Source of the DNA: JACTMI01 sp964618415
Lineage (GTDB): Bacteria > Acidobacteriota > Thermoanaerobaculia > Multivoradales > JAGPDF01
NCBI GenBank assembly: GCA_964618415.1
Contig: CAZUAT010000008.1
Span: forward strand, 1 to 61,042
Reading direction: 5' to 3'
Length of the DNA: 61,042 nucleotides
The first letter of the stretch is position 1. Each line of letters begins with the position of its first letter. Positions 32,653-41,271 of this stretch are shown here, in pieces. The notes below the pieces were generated by a model. The model was not told the DNA's origin and searched no databases. It was given only the letters and a program-made list of their open reading frames with translations. A program made the position numbers and the translations under genes.

Positions 32653-33360
32653 GTGGCCGAACCCCTGCCGCCACTCTGGAGCGCGCGTCTCGCGCAGGCC
32701 GAGCTGTTGCGCGACCTCACCCCGGAATCGCGTACCGCGATGCTGGCAATCGGCACGCGGCGGCGCGCCGCGCGGCGCAGCCGGCTCTTCTCTGCTGGCG
32801 ATGCCGCCGGAACGCTCTTCGTGCTCGTCTCGGGCCGCGTGAAACTGGTGGTGGGCAACCCCGACGGCCAGGAGGTGATCGTCCGTTTCCTCGGCCCGGG
32901 CGACCTGCTCGGCGGCGTCGCGGCGCTGCCCAAGGGTCGCTACTCGGCCAGCGCCGAGGTGGTCGACGAGGCCGAGCTGGCCACCTGGACGCGCACCGAC
33001 CTCGCGGCGCTGATCGCCGACGATCCGCGCCTGCTGGTGGCGATCCTGGGCGTGGTGGCGCGGCGCATGGGCGACGTGCAGGGCCAGCTCCAGGAACTGG
33101 CCACCGAGCGCGTGGCGCAGCGCGTCGCGCGGGCGCTGCTGCGACTGGCCCGCCAGCTCGGCCGCCGCACCGACGACGGCGTGCTGATCGACATGCCGCT
33201 GTCGCGCCAGAACCTCGCCGAGCTGACCGGCACGACGCTGTTTACGGTCAGCCGGCTGCTGTCGGCCTGGGAAAGCGAGGGGCTGCTCGAGGTCGGCCGC
33301 GAACGGGTGGTCATCCGCGCCCCCCACGGCCTGGTGCGTATCGCCGAAGACCTGCCCTGA
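32653..33360 (+). CDS. Crp/Fnr-family transcription regulator
   Basis: A 235-aa regulator. The N-terminal cyclic-nucleotide-binding-like beta-barrel (about 40-125; RLFSAGDAAGTLFVLVSGRVKLV, FLGPGDLLGG) is followed by the long dimer helix and a Crp-type HTH (SRQNLAELTGTTLFTVSRLLSAWESEGLL). It has no cysteine, so it is not an Fe-S FNR. The RIC gene downstream suggests a haem/NO sensor of the Dnr/NnrR kind, or a stress Crp. The GTG at 32653 is 7 nt from a GAGAAT -10-like hexamer, a weaker leaderless candidate. Confidence 0.88.
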   Translation: MAEPLPPLWSARLAQAELLRDLTPESRTAMLAIGTRRRAARRSRLFSAGDAAGTLFVLVSGRVKLVVGNPDGQEVIVRFLGPGDLLGGVAALPKGRYSASAEVVDEAELATWTRTDLAALIADDPRLLVAILGVVARRMGDVQGQLQELATERVAQRVARALLRLARQLGRRTDDGVLIDMPLSRQNLAELTGTTLFTVSRLLSAWESEGLLEVGRERVVIRAPHGLVRIAEDLP

Positions 33361-33422
33361 GCGGCGGACCGCGACCGGCGGCGAGTTTGTCCCGCCGCAA
33401 CGACCGCACGGCGCGCGGCCGG

Positions 33423-33428
33423 TAGCCT
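33423..33428 (+). promoter_or_regulatory. Putative -10 of the DUF1858 gene
   Basis: TAGCCT (TANNNT class) ends 6 nt before the GTG at 33435, with no Shine-Dalgarno. It lies in the 74-bp gap after the Crp/Fnr gene, whose product would be well placed to act here. Confidence 0.35.
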
Positions 33429-33434
33429 GCATCC

Positions 33435-33686
33435 GTGTCGTCTGCTCCGCGCGATCCCGACCGCCACGCCGTGCCGAACCCGGGCCAGACGGTGGCCGAC
33501 TGTCTGCGGATCTGGCCGAGCGCGGCGCAGGTCTTCCTGGCGCGCCAGATGGCCTGCGTGGGCTGTCCGCTGTCGGACTTTCAGACCCTCGCCGATGCCG
33601 CCCGTGAGTACTCCATCGCCCTGCCGGAGCTGCTCGAGGAACTCACACGCGCCGCGAACCAGTGGCAGGGCGCGCCATCTCCCTGA
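33435..33686 (+). CDS. DUF1858 small Cys protein
   Basis: An 83-aa protein matching the DUF1858 pattern: QTVADCLRIWPSAAQVFLARQMACVGCPLSDFQTLADAARE, with the conserved CVGCPLS motif and a C-terminal helix. Such domains occur alone or fused to RIC/ScdA or hybrid-cluster-related proteins and are thought to act in redox or Fe-S stress. It lies between a Crp/Fnr regulator and a RIC gene, which fits that picture. Confidence 0.8.
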   Translation: MSSAPRDPDRHAVPNPGQTVADCLRIWPSAAQVFLARQMACVGCPLSDFQTLADAAREYSIALPELLEELTRAANQWQGAPSP

Positions 33687-33756
33687 CCGGCGGCAGCGCC
33701 GTCCGGCGGGTCTCTCCCTCACCGATCCTCGCGATCTTCCAACCGGAGCTCGAACC

Positions 33757-34527
33757 ATGCACCACGCCGCACCTGGAACCGCCACCGCCGTCCACCCCGA
33801 AGAGGATCTCGCCCCGGCCCGGGTCGCCGACCTGGCCCGCGACTACCCCGGCACCATCCGCGTCTTTCAGCGCTATCGAATCGACTTCTGCTGCGGCGGC
33901 AAGCGCAGCGTCGCCGAGGCCGCCGAACGCGCCCAGGTCGCCCTGCCGCAGCTGCTGGCCGACCTGCGTGGCGCCCTCGACCGCAACGACAGTCCGCTGA
34001 GCGCCGCCGCCACGACGCTGCCCGATTCGCTCGGCGACCTCGGGCACATGATCGTCGGCCGCTATCACGTCGCCCTGCGCATGGAGTTGCCCCGCCTGGT
34101 GGCGATGGCCGACCGAGTCGAGAAGGTCCACGGCGCCGAGATGCCCGACGTGCTGCCGGCGCTCGCCACCACGGTGCGCAGCCTCGCCGCCGAGCTGATG
34201 CACCACATGGCCGAAGAGGAGGACGACCTGTTCCCGGCGATCCGCCGCCTCGAGCGTGCCGCGCGGCGGGGCGAGTCCGGACCGGCCGAGGACCTTGCGC
34301 AGGTGGTCGCGGCTCGCGAGGACGAACACACGGCCGCCGGCGAGCACCTGGCGACCCTGCGCAAGCTGTCGAACGACTTCGTGCCGCCCGACTGGGCGTG
34401 CAACACCTTCCGCGGGCTCTACCACGGCCTCGCGCAGCTCGAAACCGAGCTGCACGAGCACATCCACCTGGAAAACAACATCCTCTTCCCGCGCGCCCTC
34501 GCGCTGGCCGGCTGCCCGGCCAGCTGA
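33757..34527 (+). CDS. ric: RIC/ScdA/YtfE di-iron repair protein
   Basis: A 256-aa protein for repair of iron centres after NO or oxidative damage. The ScdA-type N domain (about 20-75) has the conserved FCCGGKRS with C45/C46. The hemerythrin-like four-helix bundle follows, with His/Glu ligands in HMIVGRYHVALR, MHHMAEEEDDLFP, EDEHTAAGEHL and ELHEHIHLENNILFP. ATG 33757 has GGAG 9 nt upstream; the longer frame overlaps the DUF1858 gene. Probably co-expressed with the DUF1858 gene and the Crp/Fnr regulator. Confidence 0.92.
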   Translation: MHHAAPGTATAVHPEEDLAPARVADLARDYPGTIRVFQRYRIDFCCGGKRSVAEAAERAQVALPQLLADLRGALDRNDSPLSAAATTLPDSLGDLGHMIVGRYHVALRMELPRLVAMADRVEKVHGAEMPDVLPALATTVRSLAAELMHHMAEEEDDLFPAIRRLERAARRGESGPAEDLAQVVAAREDEHTAAGEHLATLRKLSNDFVPPDWACNTFRGLYHGLAQLETELHEHIHLENNILFPRALALAGCPAS

Positions 34528-34542
34528 GGCGGCTACAGCGCA

Positions 34543-34572
34543 CGTCGGCGGCCGACTGCCCGGCCGCCGACG
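34543..34572. terminator. Bidirectional terminator hairpin
   Basis: Perfect 12-bp inverted repeat CGTCGGCGGCCG / CGGCCGCCGACG with 6-nt loop ACTGCC. It sits in the 69-bp gap between the convergent RIC and S46 peptidase genes. No U-tract on either strand, but the position and stem strength make a two-way terminator the best reading. Confidence 0.7.
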
Positions 34573-34596
34573 CTCGCCGGTCGGGTCGGCGGTCCG

Positions 34597-36747
34597 TCAG
34601 TCGCCTGTGTGAACCGGCAGTCCCATCTCGCGCAGCAGGTGGTGGGCGCGGTCGACGGCGTCCATCACCCACCGCATGTAGACCGCGTCGACGTGGATCG
34701 AGCGCACGACCGACTCGTCGAAGAGATAGTCGGAGACGACCCCCTCCCAGGCGGTGTCGAACGCCAGCCCGACCAGCTCCCCGCGCGCGTTGAGCGTCGC
34801 GGAGCCCGAGTTGCCCCCGGTGATGTCGAGCGTCGAGAGGAAGTCGACCGGCACTGTCCCCAGGCGGGCGTCAACGTAGGCCGCCGGCGGCTGCGCCGCC
34901 GCGGCGAGCAGGGCCTGCGGCGCCGCGAACGGCTCCTCCCCGGTCGCCTTGGCCACCACACCCGGCAGCGTCGTGCGCGCGGCGTACTGGACTCCGTCGC
35001 GCGGCGCGTAGCCGACGACGCGACCCCACGAGATGCGCAGAGTGCCGTTGGCGTCCGGATAGAGCTCGCGACCGGCGTTGGCGGCCAGCGCACGCAGGTA
35101 TGCGGGCCGGTGGCGCAAGGTCGCGCCCTCGTCGGCCTTGGCCTGCTGGCGACGCTGGGCGGCCAGCGGCGCCAGCTGGCGCACCAGCTCCAGCATCGAG
35201 TCTCCCCGCGCGGCGAGCTGCTCGAGCGACTCGCCGGCCATCGCCCGCCGAGCGTCGAGATCGCCGACCTGGGTGGCCGCGTACAGCTCGTCGAGCAGCG
35301 CCTCCACCTGAGCCTCCGCCTCAGCCTTGCCGGTGCGCGCCAGCCGGGCGTCGAGCGCTTCGATGCGCTGATCGGCCGGCAGGCGCGTCGCCTCGAGCAG
35401 CGCGAAGCGCAGCGTCGCCCGGTCACTGCCCGGCTCGATGGCCCGCTGCGCCCGCACGAGTCCTTGCTCGAATCGCTCGCGGTCACGCTCCCGGTACCCC
35501 TCCTCGCGATCCAGATCCGGCCGCGGCCGCTCCTCGGCCAGGCGCCAGAGCGAGGTCGCCTGCTGCAGCATCGGCGAAGAGCGGCCCAGCCAGTCGAGCA
35601 CGAAGTCGCGGCGTTCGGTGCTGCGGCGCCGCGCGGTCATTGCATTGAGCGTGTCGAGCGGCGCTGCCGCCTCGCCGGTGAGCGCGGACTCGCGTGCCAC
35701 CCGGTCGGCCTCCACCTTGCCGTCGCGCATCGCCAGCAGCTGCCCTTCGAACTTCTTCATCGTGTTCGCCAGCCCGCGGATGCGCCCGTAGTTGGCCAGC
35801 GCCACCGACCGGCCACGCTGGTTCTCCTTTTCGAGAAGGGCGATCATCTCGTGGGACCAGCGCACCTGCTCGGGCATCGAGAACTCGTGTGCGGCCGCCA
35901 CCTCGGCGGCGGTGCGGAAGCGGAACGTCCGGCCGGGATAGCCGGCCAGCCAGACCAGATCGCCCTCCTGCACGCCGGTGGTCGCGACCTTGAGCCAGTG
36001 CGACGGCCGGTAGGGCACGTTGCTCGCGGCGTGATCGGCGGAACTCCCGTCCGGCGCCACCCAGGCGCGCAGGAACGAGAAATCCCCGGTGTGGCGCGGC
36101 CACATCCAGTTGTCGATCTCGCCGCCGTAGTTGCCGATGCCCGCCGGCGGAGCGTAGACGAGTCGCACGTCGCGGATCTCTGTCTGCGTGATCTCCAGGA
36201 AGAGCGCGCCTTCGAAGAAGCTCGCCACCCGACAGCGCACGCCTTCGTCCTTCTCGCAGGTGTCGACGAGCTCGCGTTGGCGGCGCTCGACCTGGCGGGC
36301 ATAGTCGGCATCCGACAGCCCTGCCCCGCCATCCCCCACGACCTCGGCCGTGACGTCCCGAATGGCACTGGTCACGAACACCCGCGAGCCCGGCGCCGCA
36401 GGAAGCTCGTCGGCGCGCGTGGCCGCCAGGAAGCCGTCGCGCACATAGTCGTGCTCTGCGGTCGCATTGAACTGCAGGGACCCGGCCACGCAGTGGTGGT
36501 TGGTGACGATCAGGCCTTCGGGCGAGACGAACGAGGCGCTGCAGCCGCCGAGCGACACGAGGGCGCCGAGCGGATCGCCGAGCAGGTCGCTGAGCCGCTC
36601 GGGTTCCAGCTCGAAGCCGGCCGCCTTCAGTTCGGCCGCCAGCGCCGGGATCTGCTGCGGCATCCACATTCCCTCGTCCGCCGTCAGCGGGGCGGCGAGG
36701 ACTCCGGCGGCCAGGCAGGCCCCGATCCAGTTGCGATTTCGGCTCAC
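34597..36747 (-). CDS. S46-family dipeptidyl peptidase (DPP7/DPP11 type)
   Basis: A 716-aa exported serine exopeptidase that releases dipeptides from N termini in the periplasm. The signal peptide ends near APLTADE. The chymotrypsin-like double barrel has catalytic H85 (TNHHC), the GGEIDNWMWPRHTGDFS stretch that holds the acidic partner, and the nucleophile in GGNSGS. The residue after GLAFD that sets P1 preference (Gly in DPP7, Arg in DPP11) is Thr here. The start is a GTG with AAGGAGAG just upstream. The dipeptides could feed the carbon and amino-acid importers seen at the window start. Confidence 0.92.
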   Translation of the reverse strand: MSRNRNWIGACLAAGVLAAPLTADEGMWMPQQIPALAAELKAAGFELEPERLSDLLGDPLGALVSLGGCSASFVSPEGLIVTNHHCVAGSLQFNATAEHDYVRDGFLAATRADELPAAPGSRVFVTSAIRDVTAEVVGDGGAGLSDADYARQVERRQRELVDTCEKDEGVRCRVASFFEGALFLEITQTEIRDVRLVYAPPAGIGNYGGEIDNWMWPRHTGDFSFLRAWVAPDGSSADHAASNVPYRPSHWLKVATTGVQEGDLVWLAGYPGRTFRFRTAAEVAAAHEFSMPEQVRWSHEMIALLEKENQRGRSVALANYGRIRGLANTMKKFEGQLLAMRDGKVEADRVARESALTGEAAAPLDTLNAMTARRRSTERRDFVLDWLGRSSPMLQQATSLWRLAEERPRPDLDREEGYRERDRERFEQGLVRAQRAIEPGSDRATLRFALLEATRLPADQRIEALDARLARTGKAEAEAQVEALLDELYAATQVGDLDARRAMAGESLEQLAARGDSMLELVRQLAPLAAQRRQQAKADEGATLRHRPAYLRALAANAGRELYPDANGTLRISWGRVVGYAPRDGVQYAARTTLPGVVAKATGEEPFAAPQALLAAAAQPPAAYVDARLGTVPVDFLSTLDITGGNSGSATLNARGELVGLAFDTAWEGVVSDYLFDESVVRSIHVDAVYMRWVMDAVDRAHHLLREMGLPVHTGD

Positions 36748-36926
36748 GACACTCTCCTTACGGTTTCCGTCCCCGGACGGGACGTCGATCTGCGTGCGGG
36801 GTGGCCCCGTGCCCCTAGGATCTCATGGCAGACCGCGCCCGGCGAGGTCAGGGCTCACACGCGAGCCGGCCCCACTGCCCAGGGCTCCGATGCGCATACT
36901 AGGATCCGACCGACACGGGCCTCCGT

Positions 36927-39900
36927 GTGCGTTTCGTGTCGAGGAGCCTCGCTATCGAACCGCAGATCGACCCGCGGGCCTGGCCCGCTCCATCCCGGCC
37001 GCGCCGTCCGCGCCTCGCCGTCCTGATTGCCCTGCAGCTGGTCGCCGCTGCGGCCGGCGCGGAAGCCGGCGGCCCGCAAAGCGACGAAATGGTGATTCCG
37101 GGCGGCCAGGCGACCGTGGCGACCGCCATCGCCATGACCGCCGGCGACCCCGCCACCTTCGCCGCCCGCCTCAACCGGGCGCTGCTGATCGAGATCGATC
37201 CGGGAGGTCGCTGGGAACGCCAGCGGCGGCGCAGCGCCCTCGCGTTCCGCAGCGCCGACCTGGCGCCGATCGAACGGGAGTTCGGAAGCCGGATCGCGAT
37301 CGACACCTCGGCCGCCGAGGGGCGCGATCGGTTCGCGCGGCTCGCGGCCCTGCTCGGCTACCTGGCCACCTGCGGCGACGACGGCTGCGTCGTGATCGAG
37401 GCACCGACCCCGACCGAGCTCGCTCCGCGGCTGCGTCAGCTTGCCGCCTCGCTGGGCTGGAATCTGCCCGCGCTGGCGCGCCATGGGGCCGGCGCACAGG
37501 CGGAGCTGGAGCTGCGCACCGACCGCGTGCCGGCCCCGCTGCCGCTGGCAACCTGGAACCGCTGGGTTGGCAGGCCGGCTGCCGACGCCATCACCCCCGA
37601 CAACGCGTTCGACTTTCTGGTGCGCGACCAGGCGCTGGGCCTGCTGCTCGAAGCGAGCCGTCGGCTGGATACGGGGACCCGAGACCAGTTCGAGCGCTTG
37701 GGCCTCTTTACTCGCCTGTATCGGCTGGCGCCGGCACCGTTCTACCGTTATGCGAGCGCGCTGCGCTTCGATGCAGACGGACTGGTCTTTCCGGGCGGCG
37801 CCGCCTACGTCGACACCTGGCGCGAGCTGGTCGGCGCTCCGGTGGTCCACCTGCAGGTGTTCGTGCCGTCCCTGCTGACCGTGCGCGATGGTCGGGTAGC
37901 CGCCCTCTGGCACGCGCTGATCGACGCCCCGCCCGAGGTCGTGCGCTTCTATCTGGGCGAGCCGGACGACGCGAAGGCGGTGCGCCGCGTCGGCAGACTG
38001 CTCGACGCGCTGGCGAAGAACGCCGGCGAGAGCTTCCTCGCTCCGTACGGCGGAGACTCCGGCATGGCGGCCCTGGTGCGCACTCTGTCGGTCGACGTCG
38101 ACGGGCGCCTGACTCTGCCCGGGGGCTCGGCGCGCTGGCTGGCCGCACTGCGCGCGCTCGACCCCGCGACAGCCCCCCCGCCGACCGGCGCCGATCCGGG
38201 GGACATCGACTTCCTGCTGGCCGCGCTCGGGACGCAGATCGAGGTGGGCGGCCTGCCGCGGCCCGCGCTGCCACGCCTGCTCGGCAGCGTCCGGCAGTTT
38301 GGCGACCAGTCCGAGCTGCTCACGCCGGAGACCGTCGGCCTGCTCGCCCGTGCGGTCGACCTCGGTCCGGCTGCGATATCGCCGCTGCTCCAGCTCGATT
38401 CGCTGGAGCCGGACACGGTGCGCGACCATCTGCGGGTCGTTGCGGCGCTCGACGCCCTGCCCCGCTCCATCGACTCCGAGCGTCTGATCCTGCAGTACCA
38501 GGCCGGCACCGAGCTCACGGCGCTGCTGAGCGGCGCGACGGGCCTGCCGGCCGCCGCCCGCGAGGCGCGGCTGGCGGCTTGGAGCCGGTTGCATTCCGGC
38601 GTCACGAGCGCAGCGGCCGTCGCGGAAGGGCAGGTCGCCTGGCTCGAGGAGCTGCTCATCGCGCTGCCCGAGCCGCCGTCCAACTCGCCCGGCCGGGGTC
38701 CGCTCGAACGCGCCCTGCTGGCGGCACTCGCACCGGCGCGCGATCCCCAGCGCATCCGGCTCGACGGCGTCGAGTTCGTCGGCTACGCCGGTCGGACGGC
38801 ACGCAAACAGATGGCGCGGCGCCTCGTGGAGCAGCGCATCCCCGCCTATGACGACCTGGTCGCCGTCGGTCGCGCCCTGCGCGAGCTGGCGGCAGCCAGC
38901 CGGGCTGGCGACGACGCAGCGGCAGCCGCGGCGGCAAACGCCGCCGCCACGGCCGTGGCGCGCTTCCCGGAGGTCGACGCGGCCGCGGCGACGTCCGAGG
39001 CAGCCCTGCAGGCGCGCTGCTTCCCGGTCGACCGGCCACGGCTCGCCGCCGCCCTCGCCAGCTTTCAGGCGAGCGCGGGAGACGCCCGCCTGGCGCGGCG
39101 CGCCGACGAGGCCCAGCGGCTCGGCGGCCTGCTCGAGCGCGAGCTGCGCGCCGCACTGCTCGCACCGAGTTACCTGGCGGTTCTCTCGCGCAGTGACAAC
39201 CCGGCCTTCGAGAGCCCGCACCTGATCCGCTCGCACCGCCTCTGGGACTTCGATGCCCCGGCGGTTTCGCAGACGGCCTGGGTCACAGCCCGGGTCGAGC
39301 GCGGCGCGAACGAGCGGCTGGGCGCCAGCCTGCTCGGCGCGGTCGCCGGCATCGGGCCGGCGCTCGCCGAGTACGCCACCCAGGGCGGCACGGGCGGTGG
39401 CTTCCAGGATCTGGCCCGCCTCCGCGCGGCGTTCGGCGAGTGGCTGGCCGCCGACTGGGAGGCGATCGATCCGACCCTCTCGGCCGCGGTCGCGGCGGCG
39501 ATCGAACAGGGCGATGCCGTGCTGGCGGCGGCGACGCGCGAGCCGGCCGCCTATCGAAGGGTCGCGGCCGTCGTTCCGACTCCCCGGCTCGAGCGGGCGC
39601 TCGCGGGCGAGCCGTGCGTGGCGCTCTCGGAACGGCTGCAGCTCGGGCTCGACCTGCTCGGCTCGCCCGGCGACATCCCGGCAGCGTTGCGGCCGCTGGT
39701 CGTGGCGGAGGCTGCTGAAGCGTTCGCGCGCGCCCGCGCGGCGCACGGAGAGCGGCTCCAGGATCGGCTCGACGAAACCGGCACCGCCTCGCCGCGTACC
39801 AACGGGCGGGGCCGCCGCCACCTGACCGGCTGGCCACCGTGGGAGGCGCTCGAGCGCGAACGCGACGTCGGCCTGCTCGAGGAGCGGGGTCGCATCGATC

Positions 39901-40118
39901 TCAAGCTCGTAGTCGTCCGCGAGCTGGGGCGCCATGGGCTGGATGGCGCCCTCGGGATCGACCTGATGCGAGCCCTGCTGGACGAGATGCGCACGGTCGG
40001 CGCCGAGGGACCGCGCGACTGGGAGAGCTGGATCGAATGGACGAACGGATTCGACGAGGCGTGGGTCGAAGCGGTGCTGCGCCGCGGGCTGCAGGCGGGT
40101 CGCTATGAACTGGATTGA
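36927..40118 (+). CDS. Large exported protein, unknown family
   Basis: A 1063-aa protein not recognised. An Arg-rich start and one hydrophobic stretch (LAVLIALQLVAAAAGAEAG, about 30-48) suggest a signal peptide or anchor. The rest is helical, Ala/Leu/Arg-rich and without obvious repeats, enzyme motifs or metal sites. Cysteines are few. A TACT/TAGGAT -10-like patch lies at 36897-36905, and I use the GTG at 36927. It overlaps the next gene, a VWFA protein, by 14 nt, so the two are co-translated and may act together at the cell surface or periplasm. Confidence 0.65.
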   Translation: MRFVSRSLAIEPQIDPRAWPAPSRPRRPRLAVLIALQLVAAAAGAEAGGPQSDEMVIPGGQATVATAIAMTAGDPATFAARLNRALLIEIDPGGRWERQRRRSALAFRSADLAPIEREFGSRIAIDTSAAEGRDRFARLAALLGYLATCGDDGCVVIEAPTPTELAPRLRQLAASLGWNLPALARHGAGAQAELELRTDRVPAPLPLATWNRWVGRPAADAITPDNAFDFLVRDQALGLLLEASRRLDTGTRDQFERLGLFTRLYRLAPAPFYRYASALRFDADGLVFPGGAAYVDTWRELVGAPVVHLQVFVPSLLTVRDGRVAALWHALIDAPPEVVRFYLGEPDDAKAVRRVGRLLDALAKNAGESFLAPYGGDSGMAALVRTLSVDVDGRLTLPGGSARWLAALRALDPATAPPPTGADPGDIDFLLAALGTQIEVGGLPRPALPRLLGSVRQFGDQSELLTPETVGLLARAVDLGPAAISPLLQLDSLEPDTVRDHLRVVAALDALPRSIDSERLILQYQAGTELTALLSGATGLPAAAREARLAAWSRLHSGVTSAAAVAEGQVAWLEELLIALPEPPSNSPGRGPLERALLAALAPARDPQRIRLDGVEFVGYAGRTARKQMARRLVEQRIPAYDDLVAVGRALRELAAASRAGDDAAAAAAANAAATAVARFPEVDAAAATSEAALQARCFPVDRPRLAAALASFQASAGDARLARRADEAQRLGGLLERELRAALLAPSYLAVLSRSDNPAFESPHLIRSHRLWDFDAPAVSQTAWVTARVERGANERLGASLLGAVAGIGPALAEYATQGGTGGGFQDLARLRAAFGEWLAADWEAIDPTLSAAVAAAIEQGDAVLAAATREPAAYRRVAAVVPTPRLERALAGEPCVALSERLQLGLDLLGSPGDIPAALRPLVVAEAAEAFARARAAHGERLQDRLDETGTASPRTNGRGRRHLTGWPPWEALERERDVGLLEERGRIDLKLVVVRELGRHGLDGALGIDLMRALLDEMRTVGAEGPRDWESWIEWTNGFDEAWVEAVLRRGLQAGRYELD

Positions 40119-41271
40119 GCAGCGAGCGGGCATCGCCCTGCTGGGTATCGGGCTCGCCGTGGCCGGCTCCGCAGCCGCGCGCGGGGCCGAACCGCCGGAG
40201 ACTCCTTCCGGCTTTCGCATCGACGCGCCGCGCGACGGCGCGATGCTGGTCGGACCGGTCTCGTTCCGCTTCACCCCGCTCGAGCCGCTCGAGCGGATCG
40301 ACGTGTTCGCCGCCGGCCGCCTGGTGGGCAGCGCGCGTCCTCCGGACTGGGCCGTCGACTGGGCCGTCCCGGCCGGACTCGAGGTGCGCGAGGTGCGCGC
40401 TCTCGGCTTCCGCGACGGGCGCCTGGTGGCGCGGGAATCGATCGCGGCAACCCCGGTCGAAATCGACGACACGGTGAATGTCACCAACGTCCAGCTCCAT
40501 CCGGTCGTCTTCGACAGCAACGGCAGCTACGTGACGAACCTCGGCGCCGAAGCTTTCGAGGTGCTGGAGAGCGGCCGCCCGATCGGCCTCGAGGCGTTCG
40601 CGGCCGAGCGCGTGGCCGTGCACCTCGCGGTGATGGTCGATGCCAGCCTGTCGATGACCAACTCGCTGCCGCTCGTGCAGGAGGGAACCGGTGAGTTCCT
40701 GGACCGCCTGCAGAGCGAAGACATCGTCTCGGTGTACGGCTTCAACCACGGGGTGCAGACCCTGCTCGAGCGCTCCTCCGACCGCGCCGCGGCCGGTGAC
40801 GCGATTCGATCCCTCTCGGCCGGCGGCGGTACCGCGCTCTACGACGCCGTGGTGCGCGTGCTGGGCGATCTCGAGCCGCGCGGGGAGGCCGAGGCGTGGC
40901 GCCGGCGGGCCATCCTCCTGTTCTCCGACGGACGCGACGAGCGCAGCCTCGTCTCGCTCGCGCGGGCGGTCGAACGAGCCCGTGAGAGCGACGTCATGAT
41001 CTACGCGCTGTCGGCCGGACACGCCCTCGACACCCTGATGGCGCGCCAGGACCTGCGGCAGCTGGCGGTCGAGACCGGCGGCGAGTTCTTCGTCGCCGAG
41101 AAGCTGACCGAGCTGCCGGCGATTTTCGACCGCGTGCTGCACGACCTGGCGTCCCAGTACCGGCTCGTATTCACGCCGCCGGTTGGCGCCCACGGCACCC
41201 GCCAGGTCGAAGTCCGCGTCCGCCGCCCCGGCCTGCGCGTCCGCTGCCGCACCAGCTACTTCGCCCCCTGA
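40105..41271 (+). CDS. Secreted VWFA-domain protein
   Basis: A 388-aa protein of the 'VWFA-related acidobacterial domain' type. The signal peptide is cleaved near AAARGAE. A beta-rich N-terminal part (about 35-165) is followed by the VWA domain (about 170-365) with MIDAS residues D179-A-S181-L-S183, and by a C-terminal beta region (YRLVFTPP, RQVEVRVRRPGLRVR). It is translationally coupled to the 1063-aa exported protein. Its 3' end overlaps the convergent kinase gene by 16 nt. Likely role: metal-dependent protein-protein contact outside the cytoplasm. Confidence 0.87.
   Translation: MNWIEQRAGIALLGIGLAVAGSAAARGAEPPETPSGFRIDAPRDGAMLVGPVSFRFTPLEPLERIDVFAAGRLVGSARPPDWAVDWAVPAGLEVREVRALGFRDGRLVARESIAATPVEIDDTVNVTNVQLHPVVFDSNGSYVTNLGAEAFEVLESGRPIGLEAFAAERVAVHLAVMVDASLSMTNSLPLVQEGTGEFLDRLQSEDIVSVYGFNHGVQTLLERSSDRAAAGDAIRSLSAGGGTALYDAVVRVLGDLEPRGEAEAWRRRAILLFSDGRDERSLVSLARAVERARESDVMIYALSAGHALDTLMARQDLRQLAVETGGEFFVAEKLTELPAIFDRVLHDLASQYRLVFTPPVGAHGTRQVEVRVRRPGLRVRCRTSYFAP

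Noticed and set aside
79..36906. Search for CRISPR arrays, insertion sequences, att sites or genomic-island boundaries
   Set aside because: No regularly spaced repeats, terminal inverted repeats with target duplications, transposase or integrase motifs were seen, and base composition stays even. The same holds for the rest of the window.
38890..38970. Ala-rich GC repeat-like stretch in the 1063-aa protein gene
   Set aside because: It encodes an Ala-rich helix with varying codons, so it is low-complexity coding sequence and not a DNA repeat.
36855..40520. A 1221-codon minus-strand open frame opposite the exported protein gene
   Set aside because: Arg/Gln/Gly-rich composition with no domain pattern. 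The plus-strand frame has an export signal, is coupled to a VWFA gene and follows normal codon structure, though the plus-strand protein is itself unrecognised.
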